The notes below the pieces were generated by a model. That model had not been told where the DNA came from, ran no database searches, and worked only from the letters and a program-made list of their open reading frames with translations. 64,000 bases of DNA from Fusarium oxysporum f. sp. lycopersici 4287 (Eukaryota; Ascomycota; Sordariomycetes; Hypocreales; Nectriaceae), in the NCBI RefSeq assembly GCF_000149955.1, contig NC_030997.1:1348714-1412713 (forward strand), read 5' to 3'. Positions 20,799 through 33,247 of the stretch are shown one piece after another (position 1 is the stretch's first letter; every line of letters starts with the position of its first letter). The position numbers and the translations under genes were made by a program.

Positions 20799-23700
20799 TC
20801 AACCAATATAAATTGTCCCCAAAACGTTGTCTGTCCTACTATGATCTGAATGAGCAATAGCAACAGTATTAACAAAGTTAGTTGAGAAATAGAACATCCT
20901 CAGGTCTGGACATGGTTGCGAAAGGAATAGACATGCTCCCGTAGATGCATCCCAGACCTGCACGTGCGTGTTATCATATATCCCTATGAGTCGCCCATCA
21001 CGAAAAGCCAGATCGCGTATGAACGAAACTTGAGGGTACACCTCAGATGTGATAGTCAGTTTTTCGAACCCGGGAAAAGAACGTACCTCAATTCTTTCCA
21101 TGAGAAGGTATGCAATTTTGGCACCATCGTGTGAAAATGCGATGCGGGGATAGTCATGCAAAGGAAGCTCGAGTCTATACTCAAGCAACGCATTATTCAC
21201 ATCCCAGATCTCAACTAAGCCCGGTAGTGACGATCCAACAGCTAGTCGTTCCCCGTTGGCGGAAATCGCTAAACAGTGGTAACGCTCTTCAAAGAAGGTG
21301 TATCCCCGCATGAATCTCGTGACGCAGCGTAAAGGGTCGGTGTACCAAACCTCGACCGATGTTCCTTCCAGTACGGCAAATACCGCCACATCAGTTGCAG
21401 CAGCGATGGATGTCTGGGCAATGAGTGGAATCACAGGTTCGAGCTTTTCTTTGCAGGTTGCACTCTCCATATCCCAGATGCGAATTATTCCCCAGCTATG
21501 GGAGAGTATAGTGTTACCGTCTGAAATAGGTGCAACCAATTCGATGCCCATGGCTTGCTCCGAAGTGCTTTCCGTCATGGCCTCTGATGTAAGGTCCCAC
21601 ATTTTGACGGCTCTATCCACTGACTGTCCCGCGAGCAAGGTACCGTCGTGTGAAATGACGGGTCCCGCTATGAAGTCACCGCTCAGTTCTTTGGTCACCT
21701 CTCCTGTCTTCATATCCAGGATCAGAGTTCGATAACCTTCAAGGCTGACCAATAACCAGTCTTTTGTCATAGAGAATTCGTCATTGACAACCCGCGCCTC
21801 TAAGACAACCCTATGAAGACATTCGCGCGACTCTGTGTTATATACCGTGACAACCTTCGATGTTCGTGATAGTGAGGCGACCAATAAGCCGTCGGTAGAG
21901 AAGGACAGTAAATCGTCCTTATGTTGAGGTCCTAGTACAATCCAGGACGGTTCTGTCGAAGGCCTCCATTTCGAGATAAGCATGGACCCCTCAGCAACGG
22001 TTGCTATCCACTGACCTCGCGGCGAGAGGGATACAATAGATGTTTCATCAGGTATGTCGAACTCAGAAACACATTCTCCTGTCCCAACACAGTGAATCAA
22101 CACCATGCATTCTAACACTACGCGTTCAGGATCCCGTCTACAGACTGAGCATATAAACCTTCCATCATCAGAGAAAGCGATGCTGTCAATATCAGAATAA
22201 CCCTGCAGGAAGAGAGTCCTAATGCATGCAACAGTGTCGAGATTCCAAATCTTGATCATCTCAGACCAGCCCACCGCTACTGTTCTGCTGTCATGGCACG
22301 TGAGAATAACCATGGGAGTGGGGGACCCTTGGCTTAAACTGTGCAGACAAGAGCAGTACTTTTGGTCCCAGATTTTGAGATTTCCCTGGCGACAAATTGT
22401 CGCCAGCTTTTTGTCGGACAGAAAAGCCATTCTAGAAATCTTGCCACCAAGGACCTCAAAAGTTTGACTTTGTGGCCAGCAGAGATCTATGTTGGAGGGC
22501 TGCAGAATGTAGTCGGGGTATTGACGGTCCTCTAGCCGACTGGGAGCGATGCTGGCCTTAGGGCTGAAAATGGTCCCGGAGTGGTATAGCTGAAGAGGAG
22601 TTTGCTCTATACCAGCGCGGAAGTAGCGAATGAACTGTATTGCATCTTGGATGAATTGCTGTAATTGTGTGCCAGAAGTCTCCTGTTGAAGCAGTCAGAG
22701 TCGGTGTGTGGACAGGTCGAGAAGGCGCTACTTACGTCAACTATACTCTGTAACTGTTCCAGCATCAAAAGGGAATCGTCTAGCCTTCTGAGGAGGCATA
22801 GTACCTCGAGCCAGTTCCTGAAAAAGCGTTGAAGAAAGCTACTCGCATCATCACCATCACAAACGCGCCCACCGGTTGCTCTTAAATGGTGTACCCAATA
22901 CAAGCATGCATACTGAATCTCTGGGGGTAAGTGCTCATCGAGAACAGATGGTTCAACGTCTGTGTGACTCCTCCCAGGTGCCTCAAGTCTACAGATATCA
23001 GTCTTCAATTTTACTCGCATGAGACCTAGACATCTTTTTGCTAGGTCCGCGTGTGTCTTCATTTCATTCACCTGAAGATCACCAGCAGATTGACTAAGGA
23101 TGTAATCTCTGAACGAAAGATGAAATAGCTGGAGAGGGCTGTCATCTTCTGGAACATCAATCACCGAGCGAAGTGGATCAATCTGACTGAATATATCCCA
23201 AACATCAGTACCAAGAAGATTAGCAAGTGAAGTGACCGGTAGAGGGCTAGCGAGAAGAACAAGAGAGCCAATAATATCACAAAAACTCTGCTTGACTTCA
23301 TCTTGGTCCTCATCAGGCGCACCACTCAGTATAAGACTCAATACGGGTTTGTATAAAGCCTCATACTCAGAGTTGACTTTTGTTGAATTGTCGATGATAA
23401 AGTCAATTTTGTAATTGGGACTCTTTGACCAGTGTCTATCACAGATCATGCGCACAAAAGTCGCAGCGGCGATGAACAAGGGTAGAGACTTGTGAAGCAG
23501 TACTTGAAAGCGCTCATCCCCAGGCCAGTCCGAAGGTAATTGCAGATGCTTTTGGTGATGAGTGCGATTGTATTCCACCACGAAACTCTCCAGAGCCTGA
23601 CGGAGAAAAATAAGGAAGTCGCTTTCTATAGTTCCGAGGTCGAGTTTATGAAGCACGATTTCTCTGTGAAGCGGTTCATTGGCAAAGTGACCCACGATAT

Positions 23701-25484
23701 CAAGCTCTGGTCTGCTTGTGAGAAAGACTCTCAGTATGCCCGGGCATGTTGCCAGAAGCAGACGGAGGAGCTCTCCACGGTCTTGTTCATCACATTCATC
23801 TAATGCATCAAGAACAAAAACAATTGGTTTGGTGAGCCCCCCCTCTTGCAGTTTGACAAGTGGATTTAGGATCAGCTTCTGCCATTGAACCTGAATAGGT
23901 GCCATAGCTAGTGAGTGATCCTCCTTCACAGAATCCAAGATATAGGGGAGGATGCGAGGAAGGTGTAAGGCGAGTTGATATGCAAGTATAGAGAACAAAT
24001 GTCGGCCATTTCCTCGATTGCCCGCACCTTTCTTGAAAAAGAAGCTGGCGCCGAGGGTTTTAGTCTTTAGGTTTCGAGAAACAGTACGAGAAATAGTACT
24101 CTTGCCTGTCCCAGCAAGACCTGGAAGCCAACAAATGGACGGACTTGAGGGATTGTGAGCCCATTGTTCGATGTCATCGAGAACCTGGGTTCGCGTTCCC
24201 TCAAGACAGAAAGAGTTGTGTGGATGATAAATATGGTCAAACACGTCCTTTGGATCGATGAGAAGATCTCTCAGCTGGGCCTTGACCTTTTCTTCCGCCC
24301 TTTCGCTAAAAGCATGTTAGACTATGAAAGCACCGTGTGCTCCTGACTCATACCTGGACTCCAGCCTGATATCGATCATCAAATCATGCAAAGACTTGAG
24401 TTGATCTCGGCTTCGGGAGCTCTGATGTATCTCACATAGTGAACCCGCATCATGTAGCTTGTCTTTCGAAAGATTGAGGTCTTTTAAATACCCAGTAAAA
24501 TCCTCTAGGCGAAAGACATCTGTGAAAGCCTTTGCTGCTGCTTGTTGGCGACGGAGAGCAAAGCCAAGAAACCTTACACAGTGAGACAGCGCATCGATAA
24601 TTGTCTGACGTAGGTTTGTATTGATAGGAAGGTCTGTGGAAGCCGGCGAAGCTAGGTAAAGCTCGTGGTAAACGCTGCATTCAAAGACTAGAACAGTGAT
24701 TTCGGCGATACCTTCAACAACCTTGCCTCTGATCTCTTCTCTAGCAGTAAGATTCTGAGTAAAATTAGCTTGGCTTAATAGTACAGAAACTAATGAGGGG
24801 ATGATGTACCAAAAGAAGGAAGCGTACAGCGGCCCATGGGAGGGCAGCGGGGTTGGGATTTGTGCTAACGGCAATATCACCAACAACAGCGAATCGATTG
24901 AGATGCGGGACAATCCTTTCCATCGCTTCAGCCAACCTCTTCTGTGTGCCAAAGCGCTTCATTTCAGTCTCCAGTCTCTTTATCAAGGCTGGCAGGGTAA
25001 TTTCAGCATCTTCTGCCGCAGCTTGTTCCTGAACTCGAATGACTTCTGACAACTTTCCACCGCCTTTCGATGCTTTGGCATTATCAATTGCCTCCTTCCA
25101 AAGTTGCTGGAACCGTACTTGCTGATCTTTGCATTCATAATCAGTCGTCGATATGGTGTCGCCATGTTCAGCCATTGAGGCTGAACATCCAACCGAGACA
25201 TTTCCTGGTAGAGGATCTTTGGTAACTGCAACATTCACCGAAGATACGGACATCGAAGATGCTGATGCAGACGGCAAACCAGCCGGTAATCTGCCTGTGA
25301 TGAGGCATCAGTGATGTGCCCTGTCGTGGTATTGATATAGATCCTGGATGGGCTGGCACAAACCTTGAGAAACGGGTGGCGTGCTTGCAGGAGTGCCAAT
25401 AGAGTCACTGCTTGATTCGTTTCCTTTTCCAGGGTTGAGGCGCCTGATAAAGGCTCTAAAAGATGGCCGTTTCGGATCCGACAT
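20799..25484 (-). CDS. NLR-type protein: NACHT-N, NACHT and WD40 propeller
   Basis: Five exons on the reverse strand (25484-25364, 25294-24810, 24754-24354, 24305-22736, 22682-20799) join in frame to 1,486 aa; introns are 48-69 bp with good GT-AG ends. Residues 1-80 are Ser/Pro-rich. About 90-340 match the N-terminal domain of fungal NACHT proteins (ALPWAAVRFLLL, then LHDLMIDIRL). The NACHT NTPase has Walker A GLAGTGKS at 398-405, Walker B IVFVLDALDECD near 495-505 and LTSRPE as sensor. The C-terminal 600 residues contain about 12 degenerate WD40 repeats (LKIWD, IKIWN, VKMWD, IRIWD, VEIWD, VQVWD). Fungal STAND proteins of this layout act in programmed cell death and non-self recognition, as with HET-D/E, or in other signalling. 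Unlike those, the repeats are divergent, not near-identical. It appears intact. Confidence 0.9.
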
Positions 25485-26058
25485 GATTATCGAGCCTACG
25501 ACTTGTCGCTCAGAGCTGTAGGTTACGAGAACCAGCGCGAGTAATGGGCGTTGAGAATATGTAAGTTGGAAGAGGGGAAGTATGACTCAGAAGTGCGCCA
25601 TACATAAAAGCTGGGCTGTGTCTTAACACGATTGGTCACGTATCCGCGAGGCTGACAGACTGACTGACAGGGATGTGAATGCTGATGATCTTGGTAACAA
25701 TCCTTTTGGGGTAAAACGGCCAAGGTTACCCAAGTGATCTGTTACTCTTTATGTATTTGGCCAAGATTCTAGGGTCTGTCATTATTGATTTGTAGATCTG
25801 GGACAAGCCGCGATGCATGCCATCGACGTATTCGGAAAACAAGTAATTTGATTCAAAACACCAGTTGTCTGGGAGACAACATGGCGATACAACTAGAAAG
25901 CTATACCTAAGGAGTGAACGGGAATAGAGAAGAGACTCATCTAATCCCCACAGCCGCAGTAAAATAACATCAGACAAACATCACCCATCCTCAACCAAAT
26001 GAGCGACTACAGTAAGACATCACCTTCCCCCTTCATTCCACAGAAAGAACCGGCAGGC
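25485..26058. other. Intergenic, no gene seen
   Basis: About 0.57 kb between the NLR start and the end of the next reverse-strand gene. It should contain the NLR promoter. No open frame with support. Confidence 0.45.
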
Positions 26059-26658
26059 CTACTTCTCAAGGCAGACCTGAGAGTAGTAGGTAGCAAAGGT
26101 AGTAGCCGCAGCAGCACAGCAAAAGATGCTCTCCTGATTAGCCTTAGCCGCACAAGCAACACAAGCAGCCACAAAGTTGATAGAAGAAAAGTTTGCGCAA
26201 GATCGGCAAGAGCTAGGGTGAGGCGCACTATCACAGCTCCAAGAGTGAACACGGCCAAGAGCAGCATCCTTGATCTGAGGACAGTTGCGAGCGCGCACCT
26301 CAAGATCACGGCCGTGAACCTTCTCAGCGTCAAAGGACTCAAGAAGGTTCTGCTCCTTGGAGATGGCGACGATGGGCTCAAAGTACTGGTCGAAGAGGGA
26401 CTCGGGGATGCAAGCGGTGGGATCGTTGATGTAGGTGGTTGGGATCTCGGGGAGCTTGTAGTCGCCGGTGGCGTTGAGGTTGGTGAAGGTTTGGCCGAGG
26501 GCTTGGAGATGAGAGAGGGTGATGCACTTGGAGACCTCGCCGACTTTGTAGTTGACCTCGGTGACCTTGACGGGGGTCTTTTCGAGGGCCTTGTTGGCGG
26601 TGGTGCTGGCGAAGGCAGCGGTGGCCAGGGCGGCGAGGATGAGAATGAAGCGAGCCAT
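26059..26658 (-). CDS. Secreted cysteine-rich protein, unknown family
   Basis: Intronless, 199 aa. ATG 26658 gives a clear signal peptide (MARFILILAALATAAFA). The mature chain has a central segment rich in Thr, Asn and Leu and a C-terminal third dense in cysteine (SCRSC, ACVAC, FCC and single Cys), about a dozen in total. The RGRDLEVRARN-like stretch contains basic residues that could be a protease site (inference). I do not recognise the family. Size, signal peptide and Cys content fit an extracellular or effector-like protein, though Cys motifs close to one another also suggest a stable secreted fold. The frame extends upstream by 29 codons, but those do not form part of the signal peptide. 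Confidence 0.75.
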   Translation of the reverse strand: MARFILILAALATAAFASTTANKALEKTPVKVTEVNYKVGEVSKCITLSHLQALGQTFTNLNATGDYKLPEIPTTYINDPTACIPESLFDQYFEPIVAISKEQNLLESFDAEKVHGRDLEVRARNCPQIKDAALGRVHSWSCDSAPHPSSCRSCANFSSINFVAACVACAAKANQESIFCCAAAATTFATYYSQVCLEK

Positions 26659-27981
26659 TGTAAGGAACTTTGTTGAGAGTAGAGAAGTGAGCTTGAGAGT
26701 CAATGAAGATGCTGTGATGGTTGAGTGAGTTGACAATGTGGACATGAATGCCGTCTTAAGTAGTTCCTTTCGTTCACAATGCCCTTAACTTCGACGCCGA
26801 ACTTGGTACTCAATAATTCCTCAACTACCGACGAGTCTCTCGCAACTTGACGACCTTCCCATCTTCATCTCGACAGACACAAATTCACTCATCGTCGATC
26901 TCGACTCTCGGCAGTTCACGACCGGCTGACTCGAAGCAACCCATGATATTTCTCAAGCCACAAACAGAACACGAGCTGATCCTCGTCGCTCCTATCTTCA
27001 TCCGCGATAGATTGGGGTTTGACTCTCACATCATCTGCCGGTATTAAATGAGTCGATGGACTGAGTATAGTCTGATGTTCTCCTGTTCCTTTTTGGAATA
27101 TTGCATATTATTAGATCCACTTTGATTCCGACCCACCCGTCTAACTAGCCTGTGCATGTATGTAATCGAGATGTTGCTATAGGTCAGTTCTGAAGGTTGT
27201 GCTCGGTGTTCGATTGGGCAAATAGCCTCACACCGAAACCCCCACGTGGGCTTCATCTTGGTATGCTTTGCGGGCCGCCGTCAGCGATGGCACGTTGCGC
27301 TAGCCCTGTCGGTAATACAACAGTCCCTGGAAACACTATGAAGAATAAGCTTTTTCTAATGCGAAGAAGGTTTGTAGGATGCCATTGCCTGCAATAGGCG
27401 AATCTGTCCCCCACTGCTCATAATTGAGGCCTCGACATAACTTCCGCTTGCATCACAACCAATGAGAGGCTCGCATTTCAACACGAACCTGAGTTCATCA
27501 CGCTATGTCAAGGGATAGAAAAGACTATCTTCATTGAACTCTATTATCCGCGTACAGAGTATCGTATGTCTCGGAGAACAATGCCCTGAACTTATTTCAT
27601 GTTCATAGGCTGAGATACGAAAGGCTTCACGATTTTCCATGTTTGGAAGGTGGAACTTATGATGCCGATGAGCCGGATGCGAGATATTCAGTTCGGCAAT
27701 TGCTTCAGTCATGATGAGGTCGGATAATGACTGACTTTCATGAGCCGAATCGATATCCATCGGACGAGTTTGGTCAGTTGCCTCACCAGACGGCTCTTCA
27801 AGCCGGATCATGAGGCAGATTTGTTGGTGAGAGCAGGTCTCTCCAAGAGAATCCTGAAATATAAAAGGATCAGCTTTCCCAACTCCATTTACTACTCACC
27901 ACTCTCATCTTCACCAGCATCAGCAACAGTATAACAACTTCTACAACTCCCAGTCCTCAAGACTCAAACCCTTCACCCAAA
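26659..27981. other. Intergenic, divergent promoters
   Basis: About 1.3 kb between two divergently transcribed secreted-protein genes. A TATA-like AATATAAAAGG lies near 27857, about 125 bp before the start at 27982. No credible gene seen inside. Confidence 0.45.
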
Positions 27982-28362
27982 ATGAACTCTCTTAGCCTCA
28001 TCGTCCTCTTCTTCGGCGCGTAAGTCAAAAATCCTCCACCTCAACACGAAGTCTGACCTCCCAGCGCCATGGCCGGTATTCACCACAACTGTGGCTGCAC
28101 CGTCCGCGGCTCATACAGGCAGGATCTTGCCCAGGCTGCCTGCGCCCTCTGGGGCTCCAACCAGCCCCACACCCACTGGGACGGCTACTCTGTAAGTACT
28201 CAGACACAAGCCCACAGAGCATGGAAGCTGATTATGCAGTGCGTCGACAAGGGCTACGGCCGCGGCATTGACGGTGCTCCCTGGGAGACTACTTGCAAGC
28301 AGGCCTGGGACATCAACTTTGGCGGCAACAAGAACGATGCTTGGGGCAAGTGCTGGCACTAA
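27982..28362 (+). CDS. Small secreted Cys-rich protein (95 aa), effector candidate
   Basis: Three tiny exons (27982-28019, 28065-28191, 28240-28362) with GTAAGT donors and CCAG and GCAG acceptors give 95 aa. The first exon encodes most of the signal peptide (MNSLSLIVLFFGAAMAG). The mature part has six cysteines, including a CGC near its start, and is rich in Trp, Gly, His and Asn; it ends KCWH. Even Cys number and small size fit a disulphide-stabilised secreted protein of the effector or antimicrobial type. No family recognised; function is inference. Being split into small exons, it is easily missed by gene callers. A TATA-like box precedes it. Confidence 0.8.
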
Positions 28363-29628
28363 GTTGACTGATGCCAATTTTGGGATCAGTGCTTCTTTGG
28401 TTCGGGATTGAGATTCGTGTGATTTGTTCTTTTCAGACTGCCAATCATCCGCATGGCTTCTTGTTACTTTAGAAACTATGTAGCACTCTTTTAGTCTTGT
28501 CATGAGCTTATGACAAGGAACTTGCAATTGATTTGATATTATACGCAACGTTTGAGCTATCAGTGAAACGCTTCGTGACACTAAAACTTAGAGATGCCTG
28601 ACCTTCCAATTGATAGTGGCGACTATTCTTTGGAACCTTCGGTAATTCGGCGTAGCCAATGACAGCTGTACTACTGCTGATAATATCGCATGACTATTCA
28701 AGATCGTGGAGTGCTTCCGGTATTGGAAATAGCTGGTGATAGAAGGCTAGAAACATAAGATCAAAGAAAGTTACTGTAAGGAGTAGCGCCGTTCGTGAAG
28801 TGAAGCGAGCATGCCAATTGTTGAAAATACAACTCAGCAGGGAACATATTTCACTGGCTATAATGGCCCGCGAATTGTCGTGGTGGGTGAGTTGAGGACA
28901 AGGGAAGGAAAACTGATATCAGTTTGGGTCAACCTCATTGATAACCTAGCGAGAGGACCAAGGCGCGCGTCAAAACTAACACCATTTTCCCCTCCAAAAT
29001 CCATGCACCATTAACAATAGTCTATATTCAAGGGTCAGTAAAATGTTTCGAGTGGCGTCCAGGGATGTTCCTGATTCCATGGAGCTAGTGTCATTTTGCA
29101 TTCCAGCAATACACAAAGCGGTCTGGACGCCGTTGCAAACGTGGTAGCCCGTGGATATTAGACGCATTTGCGGGTTCGCTAATCTTGAATCTAATAATAG
29201 TACCTACAAAGTCAATGATCTAGGCAATGCGGCGGTTGAAATGCTCCGGCCACCGGAGTGTTTGCTTTGGTGTTTCTTAACTTCTGTTGCCATTGGTGCT
29301 TCGTCGAGATTGAAATAGGATGGCAAAGACTCTCTCGGCTATAACAGCATACCCTTAATTCCGCTTCTGGAAAAGTCAAATATAGAACTTGGCTTACCTA
29401 GTGAAAATAAACCGTTATGCAAGGTTACTGGCATGAATAATCCTCAAGAACAGGTCGAAAATGGTCTGGTAATTCTTGGCAAGTCTCCCACAATGTGAGG
29501 ACCACTAAAACTGATCTTGACCCTCGTCATATAAAAGCCTACTCCCTCTTTACTGGGGCGGTTCATAGCATTCGCATCGCACAGAGCATCCGGCCCTATC
29601 CTTTTTCCAATTCTGTGTCTCGATCAAC
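28363..29628. other. Intergenic, no gene seen
   Basis: About 1.27 kb. A TATA-like CATATAAAAGCC near 29530 lies about 100 bp before the start at 29629. No other supported feature. Confidence 0.45.
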
Positions 29629-30155
29629 ATGGCATCTCTCATTGCATCTGCAGCGTATGCCCTCCTGGTAAAGTTTGGTACTGGCCTAGCGGGCAAGGCT
29701 GGCGGTTGGGTCTTCCAAGAAGGCCTGGCAGCTGTGACTGGTGGCACCGACACAGAAAAGGTCAGACAGGATATTGCCAATGTATTGACGGAAGTGAAGC
29801 AGATACAGGCATCTGTCACCGACCTCTCGAGTCAACGTCTGATAGTCTGCTTCAGCTTCGCAAGGATGGCCTGAGAATTTACATCACCGATATCGAAACT
29901 TACTACTCGACAATCGTTGATATTATGCAGGAGGCCTTTCAACTTCCTGACAGGAATCTTACAGATGCGGATCGTGTTCGCCAAGCTCAAGGACTGCAAA
30001 AGCGGCTTGATAATCGCCTTCGAGCTTGTTCGAACGATGTTCCTGGATATCTTGACCAGATCAACGACTTCCTCAACGAGCAAGGCTCGAATGCCTTTCT
30101 CCAACAGGCTGCACAGCAAGCTCTCGATCAATCCGATGATTTTCTTGGATATTAA
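29629..30155 (+). pseudogene. Short alpha-helical gene broken by a frameshift
   Basis: From ATG 29629 the first frame encodes a hydrophobic Ala/Gly-rich N-terminus (LIASAAYALLVKFGTGLAGK) followed by a heptad-like helix (EKVRQDIANVLTEVKQIQ). At about 29830 the amino-acid character moves to another frame, which runs on as a helical segment (LRKDGLRIYITDIETYY, RVRQAQGLQKRLDNRL) to a stop at 30153-30155. A single missing base around 29826-29840 would join them into about 175 residues; a 25 bp intron would be too short. The hydrophobic N-terminus plus helical bundle recalls membrane-active N-terminal domains of fungal cell-death proteins, but I cannot assign it. It could be a truncated, frameshifted relic or a sequencing error. 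Confidence 0.55.
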
Positions 30156-30694
30156 ATACTCTGGATGCAAGCTTACTACGTCAACGAAACCCCTTTTCAT
30201 TATAATCCTCTGTAATCTCTGATTAGTGGTAAGCTGTCCTTCTCTTAGAATAGGAGAAGGCCGAAGCTTGATAGGTGTGACACTAGAGAATTTCTGATGA
30301 GTGCTAGTAACTGTAATGTCTTGAATTCTCCGTACTATCCTGCGTTAGCCCTCGTAGGATTTCGACGTGGACAAGTAAAACATATCAGATAAGACGTCAG
30401 CCGGCTGGAAACAGTCCTCCACCCCAAGATGACACACTTTTTACTACTTGAGATCTACATACCTCAGTTCACCTTGTAGGTGAATGAGTTCTTTGTAGGA
30501 AGCTTATGTTAATACGGATTCGGCGTCATAAAACCTAGGTCGAATGAATACCAATGGATGATCAAATATTTTGAAGCTTCAACTTTGCATTTAAAAGTAC
30601 CTGAACTATGTGAAACCCGAATGTGAATGTCTATAAACAATTGAAGAAAAGGAATATGCCCTAAAGCCTACATGTCGACGCCGAAAATATGGCC
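30156..30694. other. Intergenic, no gene seen
   Basis: About 0.54 kb between convergent genes, AT-rich. No supported feature. Confidence 0.4.
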
Positions 30695-31551
30695 CTACTC
30701 GTCCTTGGCGGGATCAAAACCAGGGCACTGATCACCAGCAGCCTCACCAAGCTTCTTAGTAAAGCTATCATCCTTATCCCAGAACTTAGGACCAACACCG
30801 CCGTTCCAAGCATCATAGAGGTAGTCTCGCAGAGATCGACCGTTGACAACAGGCCAGTTGTCCCAACCAACAAGGTTACCGATGAACCACTGACCGGTGT
30901 AGTTCTCGACATCATCGTCGGCTTCGTTGGCCATGCGCCAGCAGTGAGTGAAGCCACCGTCTTTGTGGTAGACGACCTTGGCGCGCTGGCCGTCGAGACG
31001 GGGAGTGTTGGTGGCGTGTTCGTAGCCGCCGTGGCATGAGGGAGCGACGCGCTTGACCTCTTCGCCTTGAACAAATACGACGATGTTCTCCCAGTCGTGA
31101 GTGTGACCGTTACCGCCGCCGGCAGCGTTGATAGTGCCCCAACTAAAACTTGGTGAGTCAATGATGTTAAGAAGATGGTGGATTGAACTTACGAAGACTG
31201 GTCCTTCTCAAAGTAGTACTCATACATAATAGCACACCAACCATTGTTACAGCGCTTTCGGCTATAAACATTGTTGTTCTCCAGGCGGTTTGGCTCACGG
31301 CAATCATCAGCAGGGCCCTTGAAGTAAACGTCCTTCTGGCTGAGACCGCGGTTGGTGTTACCATCCTTGTCGATGGCGGAAGTGTAGTAGCAGCCGTCCT
31401 TGTCGAAATCGGTGGCAGGTTGGAACTTGTGCTCGATCTCGTGAGCTCCGTCGTCGAGACGGCCCATGAGAACTCGCTTGGCGTGCTTGAGGGGTCCAGC
31501 TTCGACGCTGAGAGCACCGGCAAGGACGGTTGCGATTGTGAAGGCGTGCAT
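30695..31551 (-). CDS. Necrosis-inducing NPP1/NEP1-like protein (NLP)
   Basis: Exons 31551-31193 and 31142-30695 with a 50 bp intron (GTAAGT...TTTAG) give 268 aa. The signal peptide MHAFTIATVLAGALSVEA is followed by an NLP domain. It has the family's hallmark heptapeptide at 132-138, in the form GHTHDWE where most members have GHRHDWE, so Arg is replaced by Thr. Two early cysteines (KDGCYY and ADDCRE) fit type 1 NLPs. Known members are secreted, bind plant sphingolipids and can lyse dicot cells or trigger immunity; not all are cytolytic. The gene is complete, with a normal C-terminus. A TATATA motif lies about 130 bp upstream (near 31684). Whether this variant heptapeptide is active cannot be told. 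Confidence 0.9.
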
Positions 31552-33247
31552 GATGGTGTAGTGAAAATAAAGTTGAAAAGAGAACGGAAGATTGAAGTCA
31601 AGAAGAAGAGGGGAGAGAGTGGTGAATTGATGGAGTGATGATGAGATGAGATGGTAGATCTACGAAGGCAGACGAAGCTTCTTATATACATGATCGATGA
31701 TAAAGTTGAGAGCCTCTTTTAACCTCTCAACCTTATCACAGATAAGCCTAGTTCAGAATGTCTCCGCCCAAGTTGAAGCTCATCATGACATCGAACAGCC
31801 ATTTCTCATCTCATCTTCCAAAAATGAAACGGGCCATGAAGGATTCACTATACGAGTAGGATTCACCACCTCAGCCAATAAATGAAGCCAAATCTATTTC
31901 GATGATCTCACTGCATACATAAATTTCATGCACTAGTTCAGCTCGTTCTAACTAAACGCCCAAACCGCCAAGGCGCAGCAGCAGCTCAGACCAATCACAC
32001 GAATTTCGCACCTGTGCCTTAATTTTAAGCTTAGCGGATCTTATCTGCTTAGCCACAACCATCATAGATCTGACCAATTAAATGGCTGCTGGACCTATTT
32101 TAATCTCGGGGGTGAGCTTTTCCTTGAAACAAGGAGGATTTGGCTAGTATTATTCTGGAAGGAATGCTCGTGATGCTGTTTGGGGGCTGTGAGGCGTTTT
32201 TGGTGAAACCAGCCTTGTTTATGATGGCGGATGAAAAAAACGTCAGCTCTAGGTTTCATGTTTGGAGGTACTTTGGTCGTGTGGTGGTTTGTGCGGTGGG
32301 GGATGTAGCTCTGATCAGCCGGCTTAAATGAGAACGGGTCGTGACTGGCTGTGAAAAACACCTTGGTCGCTTTGAAGGATGGAAATTGCTTTTCGTGAGG
32401 AGCTCGACAGGAGCAAAATCCAGGTAAAATGTCTCTGCCACGGCTGACAGGCTGGCAATTTGTATGTGGCTGAGATTGAATTATCCGATTCATTGTTTCT
32501 ATTATGATCTCATGCTCGTTCCCCCGTTTAATGTACGTTCTTTTTCGTCGTGTTTGAAGAGTCTTGAGTAGTTTCTGAGTCACTAGCCAGTGAAACGTTG
32601 ATGAAATTAGGCCGTAAATCCATCGTGATGAATATAAGCGTTGATGAAATGGGAGCAAGCGGGCATGAGATTGATAGTAAGCGCCAATGGAGAAATATCC
32701 ACTGGGCTGTGATTAAACCAGGGCTGACGTGGGGTCCGAACCCTTTAAGATGCTTGCTTCAGGGTAGATCTGAGCTTTTCTTAGATCGATAAGGCAATTT
32801 CAAGTAAAGTCATGATGAAAATAAGGATACACCTCAAAGAGCCGTCATGTTGAACAGAAAAGCCCGTCATTCGATGAATGAAAAATAACTCGGGTTTCGA
32901 TACAACGACAACGGCAAGGGCGAGAATTATCAAAATGGAATTTTCCATATATTCAAGAATCGTGATAGAAAAAGTTTTATGCAAGCGTAAAAATGTGCAC
33001 AGTATACTTGCTAGTGCAAACATCAGCTTATCACCTCTAAGGATCTTAAGAAGTCCGTTTTGGGACAGGCTAGTAAAGTCTTATCACAACGCAGTGGGAC
33101 CATGCTAAGTAGGAACAGGTATCCTTGCTCAAGCCTTGTGAGTATCGAAATAATTAACAGGAGACCGAGAGTTCGTATGCGTGATCGTCATTCTAGGGAT
33201 AGTTCCCCTCGCGCGTCTTCAGCAGGTGTTCTACGTCTCTGTTCTCG
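31552..33247. other. Intergenic, no gene seen
   Basis: About 1.7 kb between the NLP promoter and the end of the ITPase gene. A reverse-strand open stretch around 32095-32658 has no ATG-led, family-like or compositionally protein-like content. No supported feature. Confidence 0.45.

Noticed and set aside
29530..30155. Assigning the gene to a named HeLo/NLR family
   Set aside because: Similarity is only a hydrophobic N-terminus and helices; no diagnostic motif seen.
32095..32658. Long open reverse-strand frame of 187 codons
   Set aside because: No ATG-led start, no domain, no splice pattern and a basic, low-complexity composition; treated as chance.
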